In this document: one piece after another, positions 1 through 8,617 of the stretch
How positions within the stretch are numbered: position 1 is the stretch's first letter
Layout of the letters: every line of letters begins with the position of its first letter
Assembly (NCBI GenBank): GCA_963724385.1
Contig: CAVRUJ010000002.1
Coordinates: 372,001 to 436,000 of the forward strand
Length of the DNA stretch: 64,000 nt
Direction: 5' to 3'
From: DASXQK01 sp963724385
GTDB taxonomy: Bacteria > Pseudomonadota > Alphaproteobacteria > Dongiales > Dongiaceae
Notes under the pieces: generated by a model
Databases searched by the model: none
Seen by the model: the letters and a program-made list of their open reading frames with translations, nothing else
What the model was told of the DNA's origin: nothing
Position numbers and translations under genes: made by a program

Positions 1-159
1 GTGACCGATGCCGCGGCTGGCGCCCGTGAGGACCAGCGTCTTGCGCTCAGGGCCCCCGACGGTGACCGCCGGCACGCCCTTGACCGGCCCCGATGGGCGG
101 CGCGCCGGACGGCTCGCCGCCTTGCGCCGGGCCGCCGGCAGTCGGCCGGCGCCGGTCAC
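1..159 (-). CDS. Short-chain dehydrogenase/reductase, N-terminal fragment
   Basis: Only the first 53 codons lie in the window; the gene continues past the left edge. The peptide reaches the dinucleotide-binding signature TLVLTGASRGIGH, the TGxxxGIG Rossmann motif of classical SDRs. The GTG start at 157-159 is preceded by AGGAG, and a stop in the same frame (205-207, also the stop of the upstream usp gene) bounds the reading frame. About 40 residues rich in Arg, Ala and Pro come before the Rossmann strand, longer than usual for this family. The substrate cannot be told from this fragment. It lies 45 bases downstream of usp on the same strand and may be cotranscribed with it. Confidence 0.7.
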   Translation of the reverse strand, partial: MTGAGRLPAARRKAASRPARRPSGPVKGVPAVTVGGPERKTLVLTGASRGIGH

Positions 160-204
160 GCTCCTGCCACGGCGAAATTTGCCACGCGGGCCACGCCGGC
201 GGCC

Positions 205-1032
205 TCAGTGAGCCATCAGCACGGGCAGGGTCGTCTGGGCCAGTACGTCGCGCGTGGCCCCACCCAGGATCATTTCGCGAATCCTACTGTGGCCGTATGC
301 GCCCATCACCAGGATGTCGGCGCCGAGGCTCTGGGCATGTTCGAGCAGCGCGTGGCCGATGGACTTGCCATGAGGTTCGACATTTTCCACCACGGCCCTG
401 AGGCCATGCCGGGCGAGATAGGCGACCAGCGCATCGCCGGGCGCCCGCTTGTCGACCCCCGGCGCCGTCAGCACGCTGATCGTCTCCGCCTTCTCCAGGA
501 AGGGCAAAGCGGCCGACACGACACGGCTCGACTGGGCGCTGCCGTTCCAGGCAAGCGCGACCTTGCGCCCGATCGCGGCCGGCGGGCTAGGTGGGGCCAC
601 CAGCACCGGCCGGCCCGTGTCGAACAGCGCCGAATCCAGGCTGGCCGCGAGCTGCCCATCGGCGTTGGAGTCGGGCCGGCCGATGACGGTCAGGTCTGCA
701 AGGCGTCCCGCAGCGGCGAGGACCACGGGCTCGGGGCCCATTTCCTGACGCCAGGTCATGCTGATGCCGGCCGTGGCGGCGGCCTGGTCGAAGGCGGTAC
801 GGGCCTTCTCGGCGCGCCCTTCGACGGCCTTGGTCATCGCCTCCATCACCTGCTCGACCATGGCTCCCGACATGCCTTCGCCGACGATGGGCACCAGGGT
901 CGCCGGGTCGGCGCGGACGTGGAGCACATCGAGATGGGCGCCAAACTGCCTCGCCACGGCAATGCCGGCGCCGAGCGTGGCTTCCGACAGCGGACCGCCG
1001 TCGACCAGAGCCAGGATCAGTTTCGGTGTCAT
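205..1032 (-). CDS. Universal stress protein, tandem UspA domains
   Basis: A 275-residue protein with two Usp-like halves, about residues 1-145 and 150-275. The C-terminal half carries the ATP-binding signature GxxGx9GG around residues 244-260 (GAYGHSRIREMILGG). The N-terminal half lacks a clear copy of that motif, so only the second domain is predicted to bind nucleotide. Cytoplasmic stress protein of unknown client; tandem forms of about 280 residues are common in alphaproteobacteria. The ATG at 1030-1032 has GAGGAG seven bases upstream. Neighbours are a cation efflux gene upstream and an SDR gene downstream, all on the minus strand. Confidence 0.88.
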   Translation of the reverse strand: MTPKLILALVDGGPLSEATLGAGIAVARQFGAHLDVLHVRADPATLVPIVGEGMSGAMVEQVMEAMTKAVEGRAEKARTAFDQAAATAGISMTWRQEMGPEPVVLAAAGRLADLTVIGRPDSNADGQLAASLDSALFDTGRPVLVAPPSPPAAIGRKVALAWNGSAQSSRVVSAALPFLEKAETISVLTAPGVDKRAPGDALVAYLARHGLRAVVENVEPHGKSIGHALLEHAQSLGADILVMGAYGHSRIREMILGGATRDVLAQTTLPVLMAH

Positions 1033-1103
1033 CGCTTCGCTCCTCTGCTATCCCCCATGAATCCAAAACTCGGGTGGAGACATGCCCTGGGCATCGGCAC
1101 GAA

Positions 1104-2015
1104 TCAAGCGAATCCCGGCCGCGCCTCCGGCAAGCCTGCCGGATCCTGATGGATTATGATCTCCGCGCCCGGGAATGCGTCGAGAATCGCCTTCTCGACC
1201 TCATCGGAAACCGCGTGGGCCTTGAGCAAGGGGATGTCGCCGTCGAGCTCGAGGTGAAACTGAATGAAAGTCGAGTGGCCCGAGGACCGGGTCCTGAGAT
1301 CGTGGAGCTGGCGCACGGCGGGATTGGAGAGCGCGATGTCGCGGATGCGCCCGCGGGCCGCCTCCGGCAGTTCACGGTCCATCAGCAGGTCGAAGGCCGA
1401 TCGGGCGATGTTCCACGCAGTGAATAGAATGTAGCAGCCGACGCCGGCGGCGCAGAGCGGATCGGCCAAGGCCCATTTGAACTCCCGCCAAACCAGCAAG
1501 GCAATGACGACGGCGCAGTTGACCAGCAGGTCACTGAAGTAGTGCTGGGCGTCGGCGCGGATAGCGACCGAGTCAGTCTGCTTGACGACGTGGCGCTGGA
1601 ACAGCTGCAGCGCCGCGGTCAGCAGGATCGAGACCGCCATCACCACGAGGCCGGCGGCGCTGTTCAGGATCGGCGAGGGATTGACCACGCGATTGCCGGC
1701 CTCGACCAGGAGGAACAAGGCCGAGCCGGCGATGAAGGCGCTCTGTACCAAGGCCGCCAGGGGCTCGGCCTTGCCATGGCCGAAACGATGCTCCTCGTCG
1801 GGGGGAACAAGCGCAGTGCGCACGGCCACCAGGTTGACCAGGGAGGCGGCCGCATCGAGCAGGGAATCCAGCAGGGTCGACAGCATGCTGACGGAATCGG
1901 TGAGGAGATAGGCCCCGACCTTGGCGGCAATCAGGATCCCCGCCGTCGTGACCGAGGCGTAAGTGGCCATCCGCATCAGCCGCCCGCGTTCCTCGCCGTA
2001 CAGGAGCGCGGTCAT
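1104..2015 (-). CDS. Cation diffusion facilitator, FieF/YiiP-like
   Basis: A 303-residue inner-membrane divalent cation/proton antiporter of the CDF family. The transport-site ligands of YiiP are recognisable: LDSLLD in the second helix (two Asp) and HYFSD in the fifth (His and Asp). DEEHRFGHGKAE in the loop matches the second zinc site. Hydrophobic helices occupy roughly the first 200 residues; a cytoplasmic C-terminal ferredoxin-like domain follows. Zn, Fe or another divalent metal is possible; the exact substrate cannot be read. Its ATG overlaps the pdxH stop as ATGA, so translation is probably coupled to pdxH. Confidence 0.88.
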   Translation of the reverse strand: MTALLYGEERGRLMRMATYASVTTAGILIAAKVGAYLLTDSVSMLSTLLDSLLDAAASLVNLVAVRTALVPPDEEHRFGHGKAEPLAALVQSAFIAGSALFLLVEAGNRVVNPSPILNSAAGLVVMAVSILLTAALQLFQRHVVKQTDSVAIRADAQHYFSDLLVNCAVVIALLVWREFKWALADPLCAAGVGCYILFTAWNIARSAFDLLMDRELPEAARGRIRDIALSNPAVRQLHDLRTRSSGHSTFIQFHLELDGDIPLLKAHAVSDEVEKAILDAFPGAEIIIHQDPAGLPEARPGFA

Positions 2016-2599
2016 GGATAGAGCTTCGTCATCAGCCAGCCCGTCCCATCCCGCGTGTAGACCATCCGGTCATGAAGACGGAACGGGCGATCCTCCCAGA
2101 ACTCGATGCGCGACGGGCTGACGCGGAACCCCGACCAGTGAGGCGGCCGCGGAACAGGGCCGATGGCGAACTTCGCCGTGAACTTGGCGACACGGGCCTC
2201 GAGCGCGAAACGCCCTTCCAGCGGCCGGGACTGGTCCGAGGCCCAGGCCCCGATCTGGGAGCTGCGCGGCCGGCTGGCGAAATAGGCATCGGCTTCCTCC
2301 GGCGAGGTCGGCTCCGCCATGCCCTCGATTCGGACGCTCCGGCGCAACGACTTCCAGTGGAAGCAGAGGGCAGCTTGGCGATGGCTCAGGAGCTGCTGGC
2401 CCTTCCGGCTCTCGTAATTGGTGTAAAAGACGAAACCCCGGGGATCGGCGCTCTTCAGCAGAACCATGCGCGCCGAAGGCATGCCGTCGGCCCCGACGGT
2501 GGCCAGCGTCATGGCCTCGGGGTCGTTCGGCTCCTTCGCCTTGGCTTCCTCGAACCAGGCGTCGAACAGACGAAACGGTTCGGCAAACTCTTGCACCAT
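2012..2599 (-). CDS. pdxH: Pyridoxamine/pyridoxine 5'-phosphate oxidase
   Basis: FMN-dependent oxidase that converts pyridoxine or pyridoxamine 5'-phosphate to pyridoxal 5'-phosphate. The 195-residue product starts MVQEFAEPFRLF and carries the family segments DPEAMTLATV, RMVLLKSADPRGFVFYTNY, SRKGQQL and the C-terminal stretch from FWEDRPFRLHDR to LYP. The start at 2597-2599 was chosen because it gives the usual family length. The frame stays open upstream to 2728 and would add a signal-peptide-like leader, which is unexpected for a cytosolic enzyme. It is divergent from fabI and overlaps fieF by four bases. Confidence 0.92.
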   Translation of the reverse strand: MVQEFAEPFRLFDAWFEEAKAKEPNDPEAMTLATVGADGMPSARMVLLKSADPRGFVFYTNYESRKGQQLLSHRQAALCFHWKSLRRSVRIEGMAEPTSPEEADAYFASRPRSSQIGAWASDQSRPLEGRFALEARVAKFTAKFAIGPVPRPPHWSGFRVSPSRIEFWEDRPFRLHDRMVYTRDGTGWLMTKLYP

Positions 2600-2819
2600 G
2601 CATCCGCTCGGTTTGGACACGGCAGCGACCGCCGTGCCGGCCAGGAGCGTGCATGTTAACGCAAGCCATCGCCACGCTGCCAGACGCATGACGCGGTACC
2701 GAGCTGCCCGACGCGCTTTCGCAAGCAAAACACCATGGCCCGGTCTCGTTGACCAAATGCCTCATTAATGTAGGATGCCTCGCATTCTCAATGATCTTTC
2801 ACGGGGTTAGGCGGGTTTC

Positions 2820-3659
2820 ATGAGCGATCGAAGCGGGCTTATGGCCGGCAAACGCGGCCTGGTCATGGGCGTAGCCAACGACCGCTCCATCGCCTGGGGT
2901 ATTGCCCGTGCCGCAGCCGAGCAGGGCGCGAAGGTCGCCTTCACCTACCAGGGCGAGGCCCTGCTGAAGCGGGTGAAGCCCCTCGCCCAGTCCCTTGGCG
3001 CCGATCACATCCTGCCTTGCGATGTCGCGGATGAATCGAGCATCGACGCCGTGTTCGCCGCGCTAGGCGAGGATTGGGGCAGCCTCGATTTCGTCGTCCA
3101 CGCCATCGCCTTCTCGGACAAGGAAGAGCTGAAGGGCGGCTACCTCGAAACGACGCGGCGCAACTTCGCCCAGACCATGGACATTTCCTGCTACTCCTTC
3201 ACCGCCGTCTGCCAACGCGCGGTCAAGCTGATGCCCAATGGCGGGAGCTTGCTTACCCTCACCTATTTCGGCGCCGAACGCGTGATGCCCCATTACAACG
3301 TCATGGGCGTGGCCAAGGCGGCGCTCGAGGCGAGCGTGCGTTACCTGGCGGCCGACCTCGGCGGCCGGGCCATTCGCGTCAATGCCATTTCGGCCGGGCC
3401 AATCAAGACGCTGGCTTCGTCCGGCATCGGCGACTTCCGCTACATCCTGCGCTGGAACGAGTTGAACGCGCCGCTGAAGCGCAACGTCACCATCGACGAC
3501 GTGGGCGGCGCCGGGCTCTATCTGCTGAGCGATCTTTCGCGCGGCGTCACCGGCGAGGTGCATCACGTGGACAGCGGCTATCACGTCGTCGGCATGCTGC
3601 GCACGGACGCGGTCTCCGAAGTCAGGGCCATGTTGCAGAACTTCGACCCGAAAGAGTGA
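2820..3659 (+). CDS. fabI: Enoyl-[acyl-carrier-protein] reductase (NADH)
   Basis: Last step of each fatty-acid elongation cycle: NADH-dependent reduction of trans-2-enoyl-ACP. The 279-residue sequence shows the divergent FabI nucleotide site (GVANDRSIAWGIA) and the active site Tyr159-x6-Lys166 in MPHYNVMGVAKA, with the additional Tyr149. RVNAISAGPIKTLASSGI is a strong family signature. The product is cytosolic. Four bases separate it from aroC, so the two are probably one transcript. The pdxH|fabI-aroC order is common in alphaproteobacteria. Confidence 0.97.
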   Translation: MSDRSGLMAGKRGLVMGVANDRSIAWGIARAAAEQGAKVAFTYQGEALLKRVKPLAQSLGADHILPCDVADESSIDAVFAALGEDWGSLDFVVHAIAFSDKEELKGGYLETTRRNFAQTMDISCYSFTAVCQRAVKLMPNGGSLLTLTYFGAERVMPHYNVMGVAKAALEASVRYLAADLGGRAIRVNAISAGPIKTLASSGIGDFRYILRWNELNAPLKRNVTIDDVGGAGLYLLSDLSRGVTGEVHHVDSGYHVVGMLRTDAVSEVRAMLQNFDPKE

Positions 3660-3663
3660 GGCT

Positions 3664-4746
3664 GTGTCGCACAACAGCTTCGGGCGCCTCTTTCGGTTCA
3701 CCAGCTGGGGCGAAAGCCATGGCCCCGCCATCGGTTGCGTCGTCGACGGCACGCCGCCCCTGATCCAACTCGACGAAGCCGACATCCAGCCCTGGCTGGA
3801 CCGGCGGCGGCCCGGCCAATCGCGCTTCGTCACCCAGCGCCGGGAAAGCGACCAGGTGCGCATCCTTTCGGGCGTCTTCGAGGGGCGGACGACTGGAACG
3901 CCCATCAGCCTGATCATCGACAACGAGGACCAGCGCTCGAAGGACTACAGCGAGAACCGCGACAAGTTCCGCCCTGGCCATGCCGACTACGCCTATTGGA
4001 AGAAATACGGCATTCGGGACCACCGGGGCGGCGGCCGGTCCTCGGCCCGCGAGACGGCCAGCCGGGTGGCGGCGGGCGCGGTCGCGCGCAAGGTCATCGC
4101 GCATGTGACCGGCAAGGCGGTCGAGATCCGCGGGGCCCTCATCCAGATCGGGGCTCAGGCCATCGACCGCGGGCGCTGGGATTGGGCCGAGATCGATCGC
4201 AACCCCTTTTTCTCGCCCGATCCCGGCGTAGTCGAGGGTTGGGGCGAAATGCTGGACGGCTTGCGCAAGGCGGGCTCCTCCACGGGCGCCGTGGTCGAAG
4301 TGGTCGCAAGCGGCCTGCCCGCGGGCTTGGGCGCCCCGATCTACGGCAAGCTCGACGCCGACATCGCCGCGGCCATGATGAGCATCAACGCGGTGAAAGG
4401 CGTGGAAGTCGGCGAGGGCTTCGCCGCCGCGCGCCTCAGGGGCGAGGAGAACGCCGACGAGATGCGCATGGAAGGAGACCAGGTCTCCTTCAAGAGCAAC
4501 CACGCCGGCGGCATTCTGGGCGGCATCTCGACCGGGCAGGACATCGTTCTGCGCTTCGCCGTCAAGCCGACGAGCTCGATCCTGCTGCCGCGCGAGACCG
4601 TGACGACCGGTGGCGAAGACTCGGAGATTTCGACCAAGGGCCGACACGACCCTTGTGTCGGAATCCGCGCCGTGCCGGTGGGTGAGGCCATGCTCGCGAT
4701 CGTGCTGGCCGATCACCTGCTGCGCCACAGGGCGCAATGCGGCTGA
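3664..4746 (+). CDS. aroC: Chorismate synthase
   Basis: Converts 5-enolpyruvylshikimate 3-phosphate to chorismate using reduced FMN, the last step of the shikimate pathway. The 360-residue sequence has the first signature GESHGPA (residues 16-22), the central GGRSSARETASR and the C-terminal RHDPCVGIRAVPV. The start is GTG, with GTGAGG just upstream overlapping the end of fabI. Chorismate from this enzyme feeds the pabA/pabB products encoded 15 kb away. It is convergent with the RNA methyltransferase gene, only four bases apart. Confidence 0.97.
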   Translation: MSHNSFGRLFRFTSWGESHGPAIGCVVDGTPPLIQLDEADIQPWLDRRRPGQSRFVTQRRESDQVRILSGVFEGRTTGTPISLIIDNEDQRSKDYSENRDKFRPGHADYAYWKKYGIRDHRGGGRSSARETASRVAAGAVARKVIAHVTGKAVEIRGALIQIGAQAIDRGRWDWAEIDRNPFFSPDPGVVEGWGEMLDGLRKAGSSTGAVVEVVASGLPAGLGAPIYGKLDADIAAAMMSINAVKGVEVGEGFAAARLRGEENADEMRMEGDQVSFKSNHAGGILGGISTGQDIVLRFAVKPTSSILLPRETVTTGGEDSEISTKGRHDPCVGIRAVPVGEAMLAIVLADHLLRHRAQCG

Positions 4747-4750
4747 CCGA

Positions 4751-6046
4751 CTAGCGGCGGAAGACGCCCACCAGCTCCAGATGGGGCGACCAGGGGAACT
4801 GGTCGACCGGGAGCACCCGTTCCAGGCGGAAGCCGCCGTCGATCAGGATCCGGGCGTCGCGGGCGAAGCTGCCGGGGTGGCAGGAAACACCTAAGGCGAG
4901 ATCCAAGTTTGAGCGCGCGATTTCGGCGGCCTGTTCCTTGGCTCCCGCGCGCGGCGGATCGAAGACCACCGCATCGAACCGGCGCAACTCGGCCGCCGTG
5001 AGCGGTGCGCGCGCCAGATCCCGCCGCTCGGCGCTGACGCGTCCACCGAGGCTGCGGGCAGCCGCGGCAAGGGCCGAGAGCGCCGGCCCGTCACCCTCGA
5101 CGGCATGAACCTTGGCCGAGGCCGCAAGGGGGAAGGTGAAGGTGCCGCAGCCAGCGTAGAGATCCGCGATGCGAGCGCGCCCGGCAACCGTGATCGAAAC
5201 GGCCTCGGTCAACAGGGCCTCTCCGGCCGCGGTGGGCTGCAGGAAGGCTCCAGGCGGCAGCGCGACGGCCACCTTGCCGAACACGGCGCGCGGTTGCCGG
5301 CGCAGGATCACCGGCTCGGCATCGGGCCCGGCCGAGATCCGCGCCAGATCTTGTTCGGAAGCGAGCATCGTCAGCGCCTCGCGGGCCACCAGGTCGGGAG
5401 AATGCCGGCCTTGAATCCAGACATCGATCCCACTGTCCGTCGTCAGGACGGCGATGTCAGCCTTCTCCCTTGGGCCAAGGACGGCAAGCAGCGCCCGCCG
5501 CAAGGGTGGCAGCAGGGCAACCAACTTGCGGTCGAGGATGAGGCAGACCTGAAGATCGACGATGCTGGCGCTGCCGGAGGCGTTGAAGCCGAGCGTCAAA
5601 CGCTCGCCGCGCCCGGCTGCGGCGAAAACGGCGCGTCGCCGGGTCGCCTGCGGAAGTATGCGAAGCGGCAGGATCTCGGCTTCGATGCCACGCCGTGCCA
5701 ACGCTTGGCCGACCAAGGCCTGTTTCCAGGCGACATAGGTCTCGGGCTTCACATGTTGGAGCGCACAGCCGCCGCAAGTCCCGAAATGCCGGCAGGGCGG
5801 CGGCGCGCGACCCGCTCCGTCCTTCAGGCGCAAGACGATCCGGCCCAGCTGCCCGCCGTCCCGCTCCCCGACGATCGTCACCCGAAGGTGGTCGCCCGGA
5901 GCCGAGAATGGCACGAAGACCGCACCATCCCCGGCCTGGCCGCCGATATAGCCGACACCGTCGCCGTGGCTGCCGAGAGCGGCGATCTCGAGGTCGATCT
6001 CGGGAGCCTGGCGACGGACCGAAGTCGCGGGATGGGCCGATCGCAT
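4751..6046 (-). CDS. TrmA/RlmD-family RNA (uracil-C5) methyltransferase
   Basis: A 431-residue S-adenosylmethionine-dependent methyltransferase acting on uracil in rRNA or tRNA. Order: TRAM-like N-terminal domain (about 15-75); an iron-sulfur domain with Cys85, Cys91, Cys94 and Cys168; and a Rossmann SAM domain with DLYAGCGTFTFPLA (about 295-308) and FDPPRAGA. The catalytic Cys389 sits in VSCHPGSFARD, where most relatives have SCNP; here a His replaces the Asn. The terminal HLELVGVF supplies the general-base Glu. The rRNA or tRNA target cannot be decided by eye. It is divergent from sppA with 45 bases between the starts. Confidence 0.88.
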   Translation of the reverse strand: MRSAHPATSVRRQAPEIDLEIAALGSHGDGVGYIGGQAGDGAVFVPFSAPGDHLRVTIVGERDGGQLGRIVLRLKDGAGRAPPPCRHFGTCGGCALQHVKPETYVAWKQALVGQALARRGIEAEILPLRILPQATRRRAVFAAAGRGERLTLGFNASGSASIVDLQVCLILDRKLVALLPPLRRALLAVLGPREKADIAVLTTDSGIDVWIQGRHSPDLVAREALTMLASEQDLARISAGPDAEPVILRRQPRAVFGKVAVALPPGAFLQPTAAGEALLTEAVSITVAGRARIADLYAGCGTFTFPLAASAKVHAVEGDGPALSALAAAARSLGGRVSAERRDLARAPLTAAELRRFDAVVFDPPRAGAKEQAAEIARSNLDLALGVSCHPGSFARDARILIDGGFRLERVLPVDQFPWSPHLELVGVFRR

Positions 6047-6091
6047 TTCTTCTGCTTCTCTCCCCCGGCGGGATCGCTATCATAGCCCGCC

Positions 6092-7873
6092 ATGCGCCTG
6101 CTGCGGTTCATCGGAATTTCGATCGTCACGCTGTGTGCCATCGTCGGCGCGCTGTTCATCGCGGCCGTGTTCGGCATCGTCCTCAGCCTGCACAACTTCT
6201 CCAAGCTGGCCGCCGGGCCACCGCCCCAGCGCATGGTCCTGACCCTCGACCTTGCCGATGGCCTGGTGGAGACGCTGCCCACGAACCCCTTCGCGCTGGC
6301 TTCCATGGGCAAGGCCGTGACCGTGAACGACGCCTTGAAAGCACTCTGGCAAGCCGGGAGGGATGACCGGGTGAAGGTGCTGCTGCTGCGGCTCGGTACC
6401 GGCGCTATCGACCTGGCGCGCGCAGAGGAGCTGGCCGACGCCGTGACGACGTTCCGCCGCTCCGGAAAGCCCGTCATCGCCTTCGCCGAGGATTTCGGCG
6501 AGGGTGGCGACGCCAACAGCAACTACGTGCTGGCGACGGCGGCGAGCCAGATCCTGCTGCAGCCTTCCGGCGAGGTTCATCTGACGGGCGCCGCGCTGCA
6601 GACGCCCTTCTTCCGCAGCGTCCTGGACAAGCTCGGGATCCAGGCGCGCCTCGACCGGCGGGAGGAATACAAGGGTGCGGCCAACAGCTTCCTCGACGAT
6701 TCCATGCCGGCACCCCAGCGCAGCAACATGCAGGCGCTGGTCGACTCCCTGACCCAGCAAATCGCCGACGCTGTCGCCAAGGGACGGCACATCGATCCTG
6801 TCCAGGCGCGCGATATCGTCGAACACGGACCATACGATGCTGCCGCCGCGCAGTCGGCCAAGCTCATCGACGGCACCCGCTATTGGGATCAAGTCGTGAG
6901 CGACGCCCTCGGTCTGGCCGGGCCCGGCGCCAAGACCTACGGGATGGCACAATACATCGCCACCATGCCGGAGCCTCCGAAGACGGCGACTCGAATCGCC
7001 ATCGTCTACGGCGTCGGCAACATCGTGCTGGGAGACGGCAATACGAGCCCGCTGGCCGAGGATTCGGTCATAGCTTCCCGGCGGATGTCCGACGAACTCC
7101 ACAAGGCGGTGGACGATCCCAAGATCGCCGGCATCATCCTCCGGATCGACAGCCCCGGAGGATCCTACATCGCCTCGGACGCCATCTGGCGCGAGGTGGC
7201 GCGTGCCCGCGATCTCCACAAGCCCCTGGTGGTCTCGATGGCCGGCGTGGCCGCTTCGGGCGGGTATTTCCTTTCCGCGCCGGCCGCGGTCATCGTCGCC
7301 GAGCCGGCCACGCTCACAGGCTCGATCGGCGTCTTCAGCGGCAAATTCGTGATCAAGGATCTGCTGGCCAAGCTCGGCATTACCGTGGACAGCGTGAGCG
7401 TCGGCGCCAACAGCCTGGCCGACAGCGCGACGGCCGATTACACGCCCGCTCAATGGGCGTTGCTGGAGGCCAATCTGGACCGGATCTATGGGGATTTCCT
7501 GGCCAAGGTCGCGGACGGTCGCGGTCTCAGCAAGGATACGGTCCGCGCCGCCGCCAAGGGCCAGGTATGGACAGGCAGCGCTGCCAAGACCGAGGGGCTG
7601 GTCGATCTCTTGGGTGGAATCCGGACCGCGACCGACGAGGTGCGGCGCTTGGCCAAGATCGATCCAGCGACCGAGGTCGACGTCGAGCAGTACCCCTCGC
7701 GCGCGGACGAGCTCCAGACCATCCTCGCCCGAATGCTGGGCGCCGAAGGCGATACCGCGGTGGCGCTACGACCTCTGGTCCGCATCCTCGAGGCCGCCGC
7801 ATCCCTGACCGACGCCTATGACGCCGTGACGGGACCGGCCCCCGACGAAAGCCTGCGCGCCGCCATACCCTGA
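6092..7873 (+). CDS. sppA: Signal peptide peptidase SppA, 67 kDa type
   Basis: Membrane-anchored serine protease that degrades cleaved signal peptides. The 593-residue length matches the long duplicated form (peptidase S49). An N-terminal transmembrane helix spans residues 5-33. The Lys-Ser dyad is visible: Lys194 in REEYKGAANSFLD of the first half and Ser389 in GVAASGGYF of the second, with the oxyanion segment DSPGG near 353. It ends six bases before the stop of the convergent tlyA. Confidence 0.94.
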   Translation: MRLLRFIGISIVTLCAIVGALFIAAVFGIVLSLHNFSKLAAGPPPQRMVLTLDLADGLVETLPTNPFALASMGKAVTVNDALKALWQAGRDDRVKVLLLRLGTGAIDLARAEELADAVTTFRRSGKPVIAFAEDFGEGGDANSNYVLATAASQILLQPSGEVHLTGAALQTPFFRSVLDKLGIQARLDRREEYKGAANSFLDDSMPAPQRSNMQALVDSLTQQIADAVAKGRHIDPVQARDIVEHGPYDAAAAQSAKLIDGTRYWDQVVSDALGLAGPGAKTYGMAQYIATMPEPPKTATRIAIVYGVGNIVLGDGNTSPLAEDSVIASRRMSDELHKAVDDPKIAGIILRIDSPGGSYIASDAIWREVARARDLHKPLVVSMAGVAASGGYFLSAPAAVIVAEPATLTGSIGVFSGKFVIKDLLAKLGITVDSVSVGANSLADSATADYTPAQWALLEANLDRIYGDFLAKVADGRGLSKDTVRAAAKGQVWTGSAAKTEGLVDLLGGIRTATDEVRRLAKIDPATEVDVEQYPSRADELQTILARMLGAEGDTAVALRPLVRILEAAASLTDAYDAVTGPAPDESLRAAIP

Positions 7874-7879
7874 CGTCCT

Positions 7880-8617
7880 TCAGGCTCCGTGCCGCGCGGC
7901 GATCAGATACTCGATATTGCCGTCCATGCCGGTGATGGGGCTCTCGGTCAAGCCCAGCACGCGCCAACCCGGGCGGTTGGCGAGCCAGTCGGCGACGCGC
8001 CCGCAGGCCGCCTTGCGCAGATCGGCGTCCCGGACGATGCCCCCTTTGCCTACGGCTTTCCTGCCGACTTCGAATTGAGGCTTGATCAGGGCCACGAGGC
8101 TGGCCTCCTGCGCGGCCAGGGAAAGCGGGCGTTCGAGCACCGTTGCGAGGCCGATGAAGCTGGCGTCGCAGACGATCAGGGACGGCGGCTCGGGTAGCTG
8201 AACGCGCGTCAGATTGCGCGCGTTGAAGCGCTCCAGAACGACGACGCGAGGATCCTGGCGCAGCTTCCAGGCCAGCTGGCCGCGGCCCACGTCGACGGCG
8301 TAGACCTTGGCGGCGCCGCGCGCCAGGAGCACGTCGGTGAAGCCGCCGGTCGAGGCGCCGACATCGAGGCAAACTCGGCCCGCCGGATCGATAGCGAAGA
8401 AATCGAGCGCGAAGGCAAGCTTGACCCCGCCGCGGGAAACCCAGGGATGGTCCTGGCCGCGCAGCTCCAGGGCGGCGGCTTCGGCGACGAGCTCGCCGGC
8501 CTTTTCGATGCGCCGATCGCCACTGAAGACCTTGCCGGCCAGGATCAGGGCGGCGGCGCGGCTGCGACTATCGGCCAGACCCCGCTCCACCATCAGCAGA
8601 TCGGCTCGTTTCTTCAC
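7880..8617 (-). CDS. tlyA: TlyA family rRNA (cytidine-2'-O)-methyltransferase
   Basis: A 245-residue protein with an N-terminal S4 RNA-binding domain (RADLLMVERGLADSRSRAA...) and a FtsJ-like methyltransferase domain starting at CLDVGASTGGFTDVLL. TlyA homologues 2'-O-methylate rRNA; many are annotated as haemolysins. The GTG start at 8615-8617 overlaps the MATE gene stop (GTGA), which supports translational coupling at the end of the HDAC-xseB-dxs-MATE-tlyA run. Longer upstream reading in this frame lies inside the MATE gene and is not coding. Confidence 0.92.
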   Translation of the reverse strand: MKKRADLLMVERGLADSRSRAAALILAGKVFSGDRRIEKAGELVAEAAALELRGQDHPWVSRGGVKLAFALDFFAIDPAGRVCLDVGASTGGFTDVLLARGAAKVYAVDVGRGQLAWKLRQDPRVVVLERFNARNLTRVQLPEPPSLIVCDASFIGLATVLERPLSLAAQEASLVALIKPQFEVGRKAVGKGGIVRDADLRKAACGRVADWLANRPGWRVLGLTESPITGMDGNIEYLIAARHGA

